DNA of 64,000 nucleotides from Flavobacterium petrolei (GTDB lineage Bacteria > Bacteroidota > Bacteroidia > Flavobacteriales > Flavobacteriaceae), in the NCBI RefSeq assembly GCF_003314435.2, contig NZ_QNVY02000004.1:124001-188000 (forward strand), in the 5' to 3' direction. A program made the position numbers and the translations under genes. The notes below the pieces were generated by a model. The model was not told where the DNA came from. It did not search any database and saw nothing but the letters and a program-made list of their open reading frames with translations. Shown here in pieces: positions 54,468-63,759 of the stretch (its first letter is position 1; each line of letters opens with the position of its first letter).

Positions 54468-56537
54468 ATGAAAAAAATATTTATTTTGGGACTTGCAATC
54501 TTAGCTGCAGCCTGCCAGCCTTTAAAAAATAATGTTGCTAATGAAAAATCGGCAGTAGAAAAAGTAAATGTCTTTTTGGGTACTTCTGGCGATCATGGCC
54601 AAATGTCCCCATCTGCATCTTCACCCTTCAATATGATGAGTATTGGGCCACAAACTTATCCTCATATTCATTCGGGTTACGAGTATCTGGCAAAGAAATT
54701 TCTGGGGTTTACCCACAGCCGTATTGAAGGAGTGGGCTGTATGGGAAGTGGAGGCAATCTGTTGATCAAACCTATTTTGGACAGCGATGCCGAAACGCTA
54801 TTGCTCAAAAAACAAGAATCAGCTAGCCCGGGTGTTTATAAAGTCGCTTTCGAAAATGGAATTCAGGCTCAAATGAGTGTCAAACATAATTTTGGAATAC
54901 ATCAGTACAAATTTCCAAGAAAAGGAGCAGGGCTTCATATTGATTTATCCCACGCTTTCGTCAATCGATTTGTTGCCGAAGCGCATGAAATTGGAACCAA
55001 AAGCATCAGCGGTTGGATTGATACCCAAACTACTTGTGATAAGGGAGTATACCGTATTTATTACGAGTTGGAATTCTCTAATTTAGCAATAATAACAAAA
55101 ACTGCAGATCATCAGTATCAAATTGCAGCCCTTGAAGATGCAACTGAAATGGAAGTTCGTGTTGGTTTTTCTTCCGTGAGTACGGCTTTCGCCAAAGCAA
55201 AAATAGAAACGATATCCATAAACGACTTGTCTGTGCAAACCACTGCAGCATGGAATCACCATTTGAACAGAATTGAAGTTAATGGTGAAAAAGATCGGGA
55301 AGAATTATTCTATTCGCTCTTATATCGAGGATTACAAGCGCCGTTTTTAGTTTCGGAAACTGACGGAACTTACAAAGCTATTGATGGTTCCATTGAAAAA
55401 ACTACTAGTCCTATATACAACGGTTGGGCCATTTGGGATAATTATCGCGAGCAATTACCCATGCTTTCGCTGGCTTATCCGGAGCGTTTTGGACCGATTA
55501 TAAAATCTATCGCTAATTTGTATCCTTATGGAAAAAATAATTGGGCCACAAAATACGAATCGGCACCCACAGTAAGAACAGAACATGCGATTGTCGTTTT
55601 ATTGGACGGCTATAAAAAAGGATATCCTATCGATTTTAATGCGATAAAAGATTCTCTAATAGCAGAAGTGGACCGATTAGAATACACCTCACCTGATAAG
55701 GCTTTAGAATCTTCTTATGATAGTTGGGCACTTTCGGAAATATTGAAAATTACCAAAGACTCTGGATTGAGTACCAAATATTTGAATAAAGCAAAAGACT
55801 ATAAGCGCTATTGGGAAAAAGATTTTGCCGATTTATCCCAGAAAGATATTGATAAAATGCCCGCTCGTGGGATGTATCAAGGTACAGTTTGGCAATATCG
55901 CTGGTTTGTTCCTTTTGATGTTATGGGTCTAAAAAAATTAGTTGGTGGGGAAGTTTCTTTTTTAAAGCAATTAGATCAATTTTTTGCCGAGGACAATTAC
56001 AACCATGCCAATCAGCCGGACTTGCAAGTTCCGGGATTATATAATGCAAGTTCCCAACCTTGGAAATCACAAAAACTATTTCGGAATATTATGTTGGATA
56101 CCATGGTTCAGACTTATTTTAATGACAATAGTAAGGGAATTGATTCCTATATTGGAAGGATCTATAAAAATGAGCCTCAAGCTTATGTCCGCACCATGGA
56201 TGATGATGCTGGGACCATGTCCTCTTGGTTTGTAATGCGAAGCATAGGGCTGTCTCCGGCAAACATTGGAAGTCCGATTTACTATTTGACAGCTCCAATC
56301 TTTGAGTCTGTACAATTAAATTGGGAAAACGGAAAATCATTTCAAATTCGAGTGAGTAATTACAATAAAGAGCATTTCTATGTTCACTCGGTTCAATTAA
56401 ACGGTCAGTCTTTAAATAGGAATTGGTTGACGCAGGAAGAAATCAGCAATGGCGGAACCCTAATCATTGAAACGGGAGCAGTACCAAATGAAAAGTGGGG
56501 AATAGAGAATCAGTGGATTTCAGAAACTGAGCAATAA
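54468..56537 (+). CDS. GH92-family glycosidase (alpha-mannosidase-like), lipoprotein
   Basis: A 689-residue lipoprotein (lipobox ILAAACQ). GH92 features: VNVFLGTSGDHGQMSPSASSPFNMMSIGP near the N-terminus, GFTHSRIEGVGCMGSGGNLLI, the barrel segment YNGWAIWDNYREQLPMLSL, and VRTMDDDAGTMSSWFVMRSIGLSPA, which holds the acidic pair used with Ca2+ in this family. Known GH92 enzymes are exo-acting alpha-mannosidases. The sequence is shorter than many and departs from the usual GNEPxHxxPYLYN-type motif, reading NQPDLQVPGLYN, so the specificity may differ. The second ATG (54468) is chosen since the signal peptide starts there; the first (54459) adds three residues. Confidence 0.85.
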   Translation: MKKIFILGLAILAAACQPLKNNVANEKSAVEKVNVFLGTSGDHGQMSPSASSPFNMMSIGPQTYPHIHSGYEYLAKKFLGFTHSRIEGVGCMGSGGNLLIKPILDSDAETLLLKKQESASPGVYKVAFENGIQAQMSVKHNFGIHQYKFPRKGAGLHIDLSHAFVNRFVAEAHEIGTKSISGWIDTQTTCDKGVYRIYYELEFSNLAIITKTADHQYQIAALEDATEMEVRVGFSSVSTAFAKAKIETISINDLSVQTTAAWNHHLNRIEVNGEKDREELFYSLLYRGLQAPFLVSETDGTYKAIDGSIEKTTSPIYNGWAIWDNYREQLPMLSLAYPERFGPIIKSIANLYPYGKNNWATKYESAPTVRTEHAIVVLLDGYKKGYPIDFNAIKDSLIAEVDRLEYTSPDKALESSYDSWALSEILKITKDSGLSTKYLNKAKDYKRYWEKDFADLSQKDIDKMPARGMYQGTVWQYRWFVPFDVMGLKKLVGGEVSFLKQLDQFFAEDNYNHANQPDLQVPGLYNASSQPWKSQKLFRNIMLDTMVQTYFNDNSKGIDSYIGRIYKNEPQAYVRTMDDDAGTMSSWFVMRSIGLSPANIGSPIYYLTAPIFESVQLNWENGKSFQIRVSNYNKEHFYVHSVQLNGQSLNRNWLTQEEISNGGTLIIETGAVPNEKWGIENQWISETEQ

Positions 56538-56585
56538 AATGGATTAATAAATTGTTGTCAGTTTCTTTAAAGATTCTCTAGCCCT

Positions 56586-56626
56586 AAGGCGAGAAGCTTA
56601 GTTTAAAGACAGGCTTCTCGCTTTAA
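56586..56626 (+). terminator. Terminator-like hairpin after the GH92 gene
   Basis: GCGAGAAGC (56589-56597) and GCTTCTCGC (56613-56621) pair perfectly, with AA/TT extensions and a 15-nt loop. It lies about 50 bp after the GH92 stop. The T-tract is weak. Confidence 0.6.
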
Positions 56627-56682
56627 CTGATTAGTTGCAATAGCTATTAAGACTAATTATTTTCACTGGCATAAAACAAATT

Positions 56683-56865
56683 TCATCCAATTATCAACGG
56701 ATTAACCTGTTCAATTTTTAGGCTAGTGTATTGACAAAACTCCTCGATTGACACAAACTCATTTTGGAGCTTATTGAGCTCCTTTCTTATTTTTTGAAGT
56801 AGTCTAATGCTTTGACGATAACTCTTCCCGGTTACACATTTTACATCTTTAGGGTAGATGCACAA
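56683..56865 (-). pseudogene. Small conserved flavobacterial protein, probably 5'-truncated
   Basis: About 60 codons reading CIYPKDVKCVTGKSYRQSIR, then LLQKIRKELNKLQNEFVSIEEFCQYTSLKIEQV. To my knowledge small proteins with a YPKD-x-x-x-x-TGKSYRQ start and an EEFC-x-Y-T-x-L end recur in Flavobacteriaceae, looking like a short helical DNA-binding module. No ATG is available: the frame opens only at a TTG (56865) and an in-frame stop lies about 30 bp further upstream. It is isolated in a gene-poor stretch. It may be a decayed copy or start at the TTG. Confidence 0.45.
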
Positions 56866-57586
56866 TCTCTCGTTTTGGGTTTTCCGACTCTATTAATAGA
56901 TTTTTTTTGACTTTTAAAATTTTAAATCCTTATAATTCGAGTTCGTGCAAGGCATATAGGTATTAAATAAGATTTTTGATTCAGAGGCGACAATTTATTT
57001 ACAGTAAAAGGTTTAACTAAAAAGTCAATACTATTTTTTAGTATGATTATTGTACCACAAATTTTTTTATGGTTTTACAGAAGCCACACCTTCATTAAAA
57101 GAAGCAAGAGTAATTTTGTGAGCTAAGCAGTTGAATTAATTAGTCTAGTTTTTTTTGGACCATATTTAAATTTTTGATTCTACAATAGGTATACGAATTT
57201 TGGAACTTAATTATGGAAAATTTATTCAATTATCGGTGTGCAGTTACTTGATTTCAAACTTTTTATTCTTGAGGTTTATCAGGAACTATTTGCGAGAGGT
57301 TATTTACTATTATTATGAGCGCTTTTAGTTTGTCAAATAAAAAATAAATACGAATAACATTATAGCAGTTCTCAGATTTATATAGTAAATTCGATAGCAA
57401 TCTTTTGGACGGTCTTACTTTGGGCCAGTCTTCACTTTAAAGCTTCAGACGCACTATTAATTATTGTAAATATAAAAGGTAAATAGTCCGTAAAAAATAC
57501 TGATAATTAGAAGACGGTATATTTTGGCAGTCTGTGGCTTATTTTACAATTATCTCTGATATAATAGAAATTGATTCAAGCAAAAG

Positions 57587-57630
57587 CGCCCCGAAATGAG
57601 TCCGACGCAGTAAGGTGCGATTTCGGGGCG
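57587..57630. repeat. GC-rich stacked hairpin element
   Basis: CGCCCCGAAAT (57587-57597) and ATTTCGGGGCG (57620-57630) pair perfectly over 11 bp, and inside them CGCA and TGCG pair around gtaagg. The G+C content is far above the surroundings. It is followed by gcgagactgtatcag. It resembles a REP-type palindromic element. No gene lies within 150 bp. Confidence 0.7.
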
Positions 57631-57779
57631 GCGAGACTGTATCAGTGGTTGCTATATTTTAAATAGAAATAATTCAATATACTCATACGCAATTTTTAGA
57701 TTGTAAATTGTTATTATACTATCAATTCTAAAAATATTAAAAAGTTATTTTTACTTTATTTTAATTAAATTTTTTTTGA

Positions 57780-58874
57780 ATGATACTAAAAAATTTTTTG
57801 TTACTTTTTTTTCTATACTTTGGTTTATCCTGCTCTTCCCAAAAAGATAATATAAACGATACTTTTCATTATGCTGGAAGAGTAGAGTTACAAGAGAATA
57901 ACAAAGTATTATTAATAGCTTCTGCTTCCTCAGTTTCTTTTGAATTTGAAGGAAGTACTTGTATTATAAACTTGCAAAGTGTCGATACTTATGAGCATCA
58001 TAATTTTGTTTCATTAGAATTAGATGGTGAATATATAGGAAGAGTTCGAATTGAAAAAGGTACAGCCCAAAAAATTCCTATAACTATTACAAACAAAAAT
58101 AAAAAGCACCATTTAACCATATATAAAGCTACTGAAGCGGCAAATGGAGCCGTATTATTCATTGGAACTACCGCTAAATTAGTAGAAAGTATAGCGCCAA
58201 AGAAAAAGAAAATTGAATTTATAGGTGATTCTATTACTTGTGGTTTTGGCAATGATACGGCTGAAATTCCATGTGGGACTGGGGAATGGTATGATCAACA
58301 TAATGGGTATTGGGCATACGGACCTATAGCGTCACGAAGTTTAGATGTTGATTATGTATTGAGTGCTGTATCTGGATTTGGGATGTATCGCAACTGGAAT
58401 GATGAGCATAACGACGAAGCTATTATTCCTGATGTTTATGAAAATTTATATTTAAATAAAGACAATTCTAAACCATACAATTTTGCTTTTCAGCCGGATT
58501 TAGTGAGCATTTGTTTGGGAACAAATGACCTTTCTGATGGAGATGGAAAAAAAGAAAGATTGCCTTTTAATGAAGAAAAATACGTATCAAATTATATTGC
58601 TTTTATCAAAACGGTATACAAACATGCACCTAGAGCTAGAATTGTTCTATTGAACAGTCCTATGGTTTCTGGAGATAGAAATGTAGTTTTAGTACGTTGT
58701 TTGAAAAAAGTAATTGAGGCTTTTGAGCATGACACACAACATAAAACGATTGCTTTATTTGAATTTCAATCGATGAAACCAAACGGTTGTGGCTTTCATC
58801 CTGATATTGCCGATGACAAAATAATGGCCGACCAATTAATTCCTTACTTTAAAAAATTACTTGATGAAAAATAA
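57780..58874 (+). CDS. CE2-type SGNH carbohydrate esterase, lipoprotein
   Basis: A 364-residue lipoprotein (lipobox FGLSCSS). Residues about 25-135 form a jelly-roll domain (HYAGRVELQENNKVLLIASAS, SLELDGEYIGRVRI), and residues about 143-360 an SGNH hydrolase with FIGDSITCGFG (catalytic Ser), ICLGTNDLSDGDG, and the C-terminal CGFHPDIADD holding the catalytic His. The two-domain order is that of family CE2 acetyl esterases, which remove O-acetyl groups from sugars, often at the 6-position. Overlaps the next gene, another esterase, by 11 bp. Confidence 0.88.
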   Translation: MILKNFLLLFFLYFGLSCSSQKDNINDTFHYAGRVELQENNKVLLIASASSVSFEFEGSTCIINLQSVDTYEHHNFVSLELDGEYIGRVRIEKGTAQKIPITITNKNKKHHLTIYKATEAANGAVLFIGTTAKLVESIAPKKKKIEFIGDSITCGFGNDTAEIPCGTGEWYDQHNGYWAYGPIASRSLDVDYVLSAVSGFGMYRNWNDEHNDEAIIPDVYENLYLNKDNSKPYNFAFQPDLVSICLGTNDLSDGDGKKERLPFNEEKYVSNYIAFIKTVYKHAPRARIVLLNSPMVSGDRNVVLVRCLKKVIEAFEHDTQHKTIALFEFQSMKPNGCGFHPDIADDKIMADQLIPYFKKLLDEK

Positions 58875-60243
58875 TCTTCTTGCCCTAACTCTTATAGTAC
58901 TGTTGTCAAATACTGTTTTCTCAAATGTGACGCTTCCAAATGTGTTTTCAGATAATATGGTGTTACAGCGCAATACCGAAGTTACTATTTGGGGTTGGGC
59001 AAATCCACAGGAAGAGGTGGTGGTCACGCCAAGTTGGAATTATCAAGAATATAAAATTAAAGCCAACAATCAAGCCAAATGGGAAATTAAAATTCCAACT
59101 CCAAAAGAAGGAGGGCCCTACACTCTAATTGTAAAAGGGTATAACGAAATCATATTAAAAAACATCCTAATTGGCGAAGTATGGATCTGTTCAGGACAAT
59201 CTAATATGGAGATGTCAGCAGCTTGGGGAATTGAGAATGGAGATGAAGCAGTAAAAATGGCAATGAATCCCAACATCCGATTTTTTACGGTTCCAAAATT
59301 AACAGCAACATCACCACAAAATAATGTGCCAGGAAGTTGGACCGAAAGTACTCCGGAAACCATGAGAAATTTTAGTGCTGCTGGTTACTTTTTTGCAACG
59401 CGATTACAAGAAGAATTAAAAAAAGTACCAATTGGTTTGATATCATCCAATTGGGGAGGAACGCCAGCAGAGATTTGGACTCCAGAAGAAGTTATTCAAA
59501 ATGACGCAATTTTACTAGAAAGTGCCAAAACAAGAAAAGAAGAATTATATGGACCTAATCAGCCTGGACGTGCTTTTAATGCAATGATTTATCCGCTAAT
59601 AGGGTATAAAATTGCAGGTGTGATTTGGTATCAAGGGGAATCAAATGTTGGATCTGTAGTTTACGATAAAACATTTTCGGCTTTAATTGCTTCGTGGAGA
59701 AAATTATGGAATTACGAGTTTCCTTTTTATTATGTACAAATTGCTCCTTATCAATATGGTGATGATCATTTTGGCGGAGTAGAAATTAGAAATGCACAAC
59801 GTAAAGTGTTGCAAGAAATTCCTAATACCGGAATGGTACTTACTACTGATATTTCACCAATTGATGACATACATCCTAAAGATAAGAAAACGGTAGGAAC
59901 TCGATTGGCTAATTTAGCGTTAGTAAAAATATACAAAACCAACTCAGACTTAGTTAATGGACCACTCTATAAAGGCATTAAAATAGAAAAGAACAAAGTA
60001 ACTGTTGCTTTTGATTATGCTGAGGGATTGCATTTTTCAAATAGAAAATCAAATCAATTTGAAATTGCAGGTGCTGATAATGTCTTTTATGTTGCAGATG
60101 CAAGTATAAAAAACAATGCTGTTTTATTGAACTCTAACAAAGTTCCAAATCCATTAAAAGTTCGTTTTTCATGGAAGAACAAAGCACAATCTGATTTATT
60201 CAATAAAGCAAATTTGCCTGCATCGTCTTTTATAACAGAATAG
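58864..60243 (+). CDS. Sialate O-acetylesterase-like carbohydrate esterase
   Basis: A 459-residue exported enzyme (signal peptide ending TVFSN). It has an N-terminal beta domain (VTLPNVFSDNMVLQRNTEVTIWGWA), then an SGNH-type catalytic region with GEVWICSGQSNMEM (catalytic Ser), PIGLISSNWGGTPAEIWTP and GVIWYQGESNVG, and a late DDIHPKDKKTVGTRLA with the catalytic Asp/His. These are the standard features of the sialate O-acetylesterase (SASA) family, in which many Bacteroidota members act on plant or other acetylated glycans rather than sialic acid. The ATG at 58864 follows an in-frame TTG at 58861. Overlap with the CE2 gene shows coupling. Confidence 0.9.
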   Translation: MKNNLLALTLIVLLSNTVFSNVTLPNVFSDNMVLQRNTEVTIWGWANPQEEVVVTPSWNYQEYKIKANNQAKWEIKIPTPKEGGPYTLIVKGYNEIILKNILIGEVWICSGQSNMEMSAAWGIENGDEAVKMAMNPNIRFFTVPKLTATSPQNNVPGSWTESTPETMRNFSAAGYFFATRLQEELKKVPIGLISSNWGGTPAEIWTPEEVIQNDAILLESAKTRKEELYGPNQPGRAFNAMIYPLIGYKIAGVIWYQGESNVGSVVYDKTFSALIASWRKLWNYEFPFYYVQIAPYQYGDDHFGGVEIRNAQRKVLQEIPNTGMVLTTDISPIDDIHPKDKKTVGTRLANLALVKIYKTNSDLVNGPLYKGIKIEKNKVTVAFDYAEGLHFSNRKSNQFEIAGADNVFYVADASIKNNAVLLNSNKVPNPLKVRFSWKNKAQSDLFNKANLPASSFITE

Positions 60244-60261
60244 TAATAGGAAATTATGAGT

Positions 60262-60350
60262 GCGTGAGGGATATTAGGCGATATCCCCGTAACGGAGTGA
60301 AGAGATAAAGCTGTATAGCCCGACCCGAAGTTTTCAATAAGGGTCACGCC
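60262..60350. repeat. Structured GC-rich intergenic element
   Basis: The ends GCGTGA (60262) and TCACGC (near 60349) are complementary and would close a branched structure. Inside are the hairpins GGGATAT/ATATCCC, a small CCGT/ACGG loop and GACCC/GGGTC. The content is GC-rich in an AT-rich setting. I recall similar words (AGCCCGACCC, CGTAACGGAGTGAAGAGATA) between genes of other Flavobacterium genomes, so this is probably a dispersed REP-like element. It lies between the esterase gene and the GH3 gene. Confidence 0.6.
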
Positions 60351-60382
60351 AATAAAAAAACCAAACCAAACTAAAATAAATA

Positions 60383-62677
60383 ATGAACACAAAAAAATTA
60401 ATTACAACGGGGATTTTTACCCTGATTACCATTGGAACTATGAATGCACAGAATAAATCTTATTTAGATAAAACAAAGCCTACTGAAGAACGTATCGATT
60501 TGTTGATGAAACAAATGACCTTAGAAGAAAAAGTGGGGCAAATGAATCAATACAACGGTTTTTGGGAAGTAACTGGACCGGCTCCAACGGGAGGAAATGC
60601 TGAATTGAAATACAAACAATTGCGCGCTGGATTAGTTGGATCCATGTTATCTGTTCGTGGAGTGAAGGAAGTAAAAGCGGTACAAAAAATTGCTGTAGAA
60701 GAAACCCGTTTAGGGATTCCATTAATCATAGGGTTTGACGTAATTCACGGCTATAAAACCTTGAGTCCAATTCCGCTTGCCGAAGCAGCGAGTTGGGATA
60801 TGGAAGCGATTAAGAAATCGGCTCAGGTTGCTGCAGCCGAAGCATCGGCAGTGGGAATTAACTGGACTTTTGGACCTAATGTTGATGTATCACATGATGC
60901 ACGTTGGGGTCGAGTAATGGAAGGAGCGGGTGAAGATGCGTATTTAGGAAGTAAAGTTGCAATAGCTAGGGTTACCGGTTTTCAAGGTGATACTCGAGCT
61001 GATTTGCTAAAAGTAAATACGATTGCGGCTTGTGCCAAACACTTTGCAGCTTACGGTTTTGCCGAAGCAGGTAAGGAATATAATACTGTGGATATTAGTA
61101 ATTCTAGATTGTATAATGAAGTATTGCCTCCATTTTATGCTGCTAAGGAAGCAGGTGTTCGTACTTTTATGAACTCATTTAATATCTTAAACGGGGTTCC
61201 TGCTACAGGAAATGCTTTTTTGCAAAGAGATATTTTAAAAGTAAAATGGAACTTTGACGGATTTGTGGTTTCAGATTGGGCTTCGGTTCGTGAAATGATA
61301 ATTCATGGTTATGCAAAAGATGGTGCAGATGCCACACAAAAAGCCGTAACAGCAGGATCTGATATGGATATGGAATCCTCTATGTATGTAGTTGAATTGG
61401 CAAAATTAGTTCAAGAAGGAAAAGTAAAAGAATCATTAGTTGATGATGCCGTTCGTAGAATTTTAAGAGTGAAATTTGAATTGGGATTATTTGATGATCC
61501 GTATAAATATTGTGACGAGAAACGTGAAAAAGCTACAATTGGTAATAAAGCCAATAATGAAGGAGTTTTGGACATGGCCAAAAAATCGATCGTGTTATTG
61601 AAGAATGAGTCTAATTTACTTCCGTTAAAAAAATCAGGACAAAAAATTGCTTTAATTGGTCCTTTGGCAAATGATAAAAACAGTCCATTAGGAAGCTGGA
61701 GAATTGCTTCTGATGATAATACTGCAGTTTCGGTATTAGAAGGAATGCAAAAATACAAAGGGAATCAGTTGACTTTTGAAAAAGGAGCTGATTTGACTAT
61801 AGGTAAAACTGCATTTATCGAAGAATTGGTTTTCAATACAACTGATAGAACTGGTTTTGCTTCAGCTAAAAAAGCGGCAGCTAGTGCTGATGTGGTAGTT
61901 ATGGTATTAGGAGAACATGGATTTCAATCAGGGGAGGGACGAAGTAGAACAAATCTTGATTTACCAGGTTTGCAACAAGAATTATTAGAAGAAATTTATA
62001 AAGTAAATCCAAATATTGTTTTAGTTTTAAACAACGGAAGACCCTTAGCTTTACCTTGGGCAGCAGCGCATATCCCTACTATTGTTGAAGCTTGGCACTT
62101 AGGGACTCAAACTGGAAATGCGGTAGCTCAAGTTTTATATGGGGATTATAATCCAAGTGGTAAATTACCAATGTCATTCCCAAGAAATGTAGGGCAAGTA
62201 CCAATTTACTATAACAATTACAGTACAGGAAGACCAACTAATGGAGAGGGAAATGTGTTTTGGTCTCACTATACGGATGTGGAGAAAACCCCACAATTTC
62301 CTTTTGGTTTTGGATTAAGCTATACAACTTTTGATTACAAAAACTTAAAATTAGATAAAACTGCTATTGCTTTGGGAGAAGCGGTAAAAGCATCTGTAGA
62401 TGTTACTAATACAGGAAAGTATGATGGTAAAGAGGTCGTTCAATTATATATTCATGATGAGGTAGCAAGTTTAGCTCGTCCGGTAAAAGAACTGAAAGGT
62501 TTTGAATTAGTTGAATTGAAAAAAGGGGAAACTAAAACAATAACATTAACATTGACAGGTAAAGAATTAGGATTCTTTGATAATAATGGAAATTACCTTG
62601 TAGAACCAGGGACTTTTAAAATCATGGTAGGTGGAAGCTCAGACAAAGGTTTAGAAAGTCGTTTTGAGATAAAATAA
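60383..62677 (+). CDS. GH3 beta-glucosidase (BglX-like)
   Basis: A 764-residue exported enzyme (signal peptide ending MNAQ). Order: GH3 N-terminal barrel (about 30-370) with EEKVGQMNQYNGF, FGPNVDVSHDARWGRVMEG, AKHFAAYGFAEAGKEYN and the nucleophile Asp298 in GFVVSDWASV; GH3 C domain (about 395-620) with VLGEHGFQSGEGRSRTNLDLP; fibronectin-III-like end (about 665-755, VTNTGKYDGKEVVQLYIHDEVAS). Length and order match periplasmic BglX. It releases glucose or a related sugar from oligosaccharides. Gene order after two acetyl esterases suggests deacetylation first, then hydrolysis. A terminator follows at 62698-62729. Confidence 0.95.
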   Translation: MNTKKLITTGIFTLITIGTMNAQNKSYLDKTKPTEERIDLLMKQMTLEEKVGQMNQYNGFWEVTGPAPTGGNAELKYKQLRAGLVGSMLSVRGVKEVKAVQKIAVEETRLGIPLIIGFDVIHGYKTLSPIPLAEAASWDMEAIKKSAQVAAAEASAVGINWTFGPNVDVSHDARWGRVMEGAGEDAYLGSKVAIARVTGFQGDTRADLLKVNTIAACAKHFAAYGFAEAGKEYNTVDISNSRLYNEVLPPFYAAKEAGVRTFMNSFNILNGVPATGNAFLQRDILKVKWNFDGFVVSDWASVREMIIHGYAKDGADATQKAVTAGSDMDMESSMYVVELAKLVQEGKVKESLVDDAVRRILRVKFELGLFDDPYKYCDEKREKATIGNKANNEGVLDMAKKSIVLLKNESNLLPLKKSGQKIALIGPLANDKNSPLGSWRIASDDNTAVSVLEGMQKYKGNQLTFEKGADLTIGKTAFIEELVFNTTDRTGFASAKKAAASADVVVMVLGEHGFQSGEGRSRTNLDLPGLQQELLEEIYKVNPNIVLVLNNGRPLALPWAAAHIPTIVEAWHLGTQTGNAVAQVLYGDYNPSGKLPMSFPRNVGQVPIYYNNYSTGRPTNGEGNVFWSHYTDVEKTPQFPFGFGLSYTTFDYKNLKLDKTAIALGEAVKASVDVTNTGKYDGKEVVQLYIHDEVASLARPVKELKGFELVELKKGETKTITLTLTGKELGFFDNNGNYLVEPGTFKIMVGGSSDKGLESRFEIK

Positions 62678-62697
62678 TTTTATATAATTTAATATTT

Positions 62698-62729
62698 AAA
62701 CCCGACAGCTTAAGAAACAGGTCGGGTTT
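62698..62729 (+). terminator. Intrinsic terminator after the GH3 gene
   Basis: AAACCCGAC and GTCGGGTTT pair perfectly around a 14-nt loop, with a T-rich tail. It starts 20 bp after the GH3 stop. Confidence 0.8.
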
Positions 62730-62802
62730 ATTTGTATTATAAACTTATGAATGCGAATTTTACGAATGAGAAAATTGAAAAGCAAATCTTTAAATTAATA
62801 CA

Positions 62803-63759
62803 ATGGAATACAATAGATGCGGAAAAAGTGGTTTATTATTACCACAAATTTCTTTAGGTTTATGGCATAACTTCGGTTCAGTAGATAATTTTGAAAATGG
62901 GGAAAATATTGTCAAAGAAGCTTTTGATAAAGGAATAACACATTTTGATTTAGCCAACAATTACGGACCAATACCAGGTTCTGCAGAGACTAATTTTGGT
63001 AAAATTTTAAAGAATAATTTCCAAGGCAATTTGCGTGATGAAATGGTGATTGCTACTAAGGCGGGCTATAAAATGTGGGACGGTCCTTATGGAGAATGGG
63101 GATCAAGAAAATACTTAGTAACGAGTTTGAATCAAAGTTTAAAGCGAATGAACCTCTATTATGTAGATATCTTTTATTCGCATCGTTATGACCCCAATAC
63201 GCCTTTAGAAGAGACTATGAATGCATTAGACTATGCAGTTCGAAGCGGAAAAGCGTTGTATGCAGGAATTTCTAATTATCCTGCAGAACAAACGAAACAA
63301 GCTACCGAAATTTTACAACAATTAGGGACACCTTGTTTAATTCATCAAGAAAAATACTCCATGTTTGTGCGTACCTGTGAGGAAAGTTTACTGGACGTTT
63401 TAGAAGATAAAGGAGTAGGATGTATTGCTTTTTCACCATTGGCACAAGGACTACTGACCGATAAGTATTTGAAAGGAATTCCAGAAAATTCTCGTGCTTT
63501 TAATCCTAATGGTCATTTACAATTAGATGAAGTATCTGATGCGAAAGTGCTCAAAATAGTGGACTTGAATGAAATTGCAAAAAACAGAAATCAATCTTTG
63601 GCACAAATGGCTTTGGCTTGGCTGTTAAAAGATAACCGAATCACTTCGGTCTTAATTGGAGCGAGTTCAATAGGGCAGCTAAACAACAATATTGATAGTT
63701 TGCAAAATCTTGCTTTTACTCCAGATGAGTTGAATGAAATTGAGCAAATTTTAAAATAA
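62803..63759 (+). CDS. Aldo/keto reductase (YghZ-like)
   Basis: A 318-residue cytosolic NADPH-dependent reductase. Features: GLLLPQISLGLWHNFG at the N-terminus, THFDLANNYGPIPGSAETNFG with the catalytic Asp and Tyr, VIATKAGYKMWDGPYGEWGS with the Lys, IFYSHRYDPNTPLEET with the His, ALYAGISNYP, and the C-terminal cofactor site VLIGASSIGQLNNN. The extended GPYGxWGSRKYL loop and FSPLAQGLLTDKYL fit the YghZ/methylglyoxal-reductase-like subgroup. It may reduce a sugar or an aldehyde produced by the upstream enzymes; the pathway role is not evident. A terminator lies at 63802-63836. Confidence 0.92.
   Translation: MEYNRCGKSGLLLPQISLGLWHNFGSVDNFENGENIVKEAFDKGITHFDLANNYGPIPGSAETNFGKILKNNFQGNLRDEMVIATKAGYKMWDGPYGEWGSRKYLVTSLNQSLKRMNLYYVDIFYSHRYDPNTPLEETMNALDYAVRSGKALYAGISNYPAEQTKQATEILQQLGTPCLIHQEKYSMFVRTCEESLLDVLEDKGVGCIAFSPLAQGLLTDKYLKGIPENSRAFNPNGHLQLDEVSDAKVLKIVDLNEIAKNRNQSLAQMALAWLLKDNRITSVLIGASSIGQLNNNIDSLQNLAFTPDELNEIEQILK

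Larger units (their letters stand above)
56538..57779. other. 1.2-kb gene-poor stretch
   Basis: Between the GH92 gene and the CE2-type esterase gene. It holds a terminator-like hairpin (56586-56626), a small minus-strand frame (56683-56865) and a GC-rich stacked hairpin (57587-57630). From 56900 to 57580 I see no frame, repeat or signal that stands out from AT-rich background. Confidence 0.6.

Noticed and set aside
60262..60350. Riboswitch controlling the GH3 gene
   Set aside because: No known riboswitch core motif was recognised, there is no terminator or ribosome-site-sequestering alternative stem before the GH3 start, and similar sequences appear to be widely scattered in related genomes.
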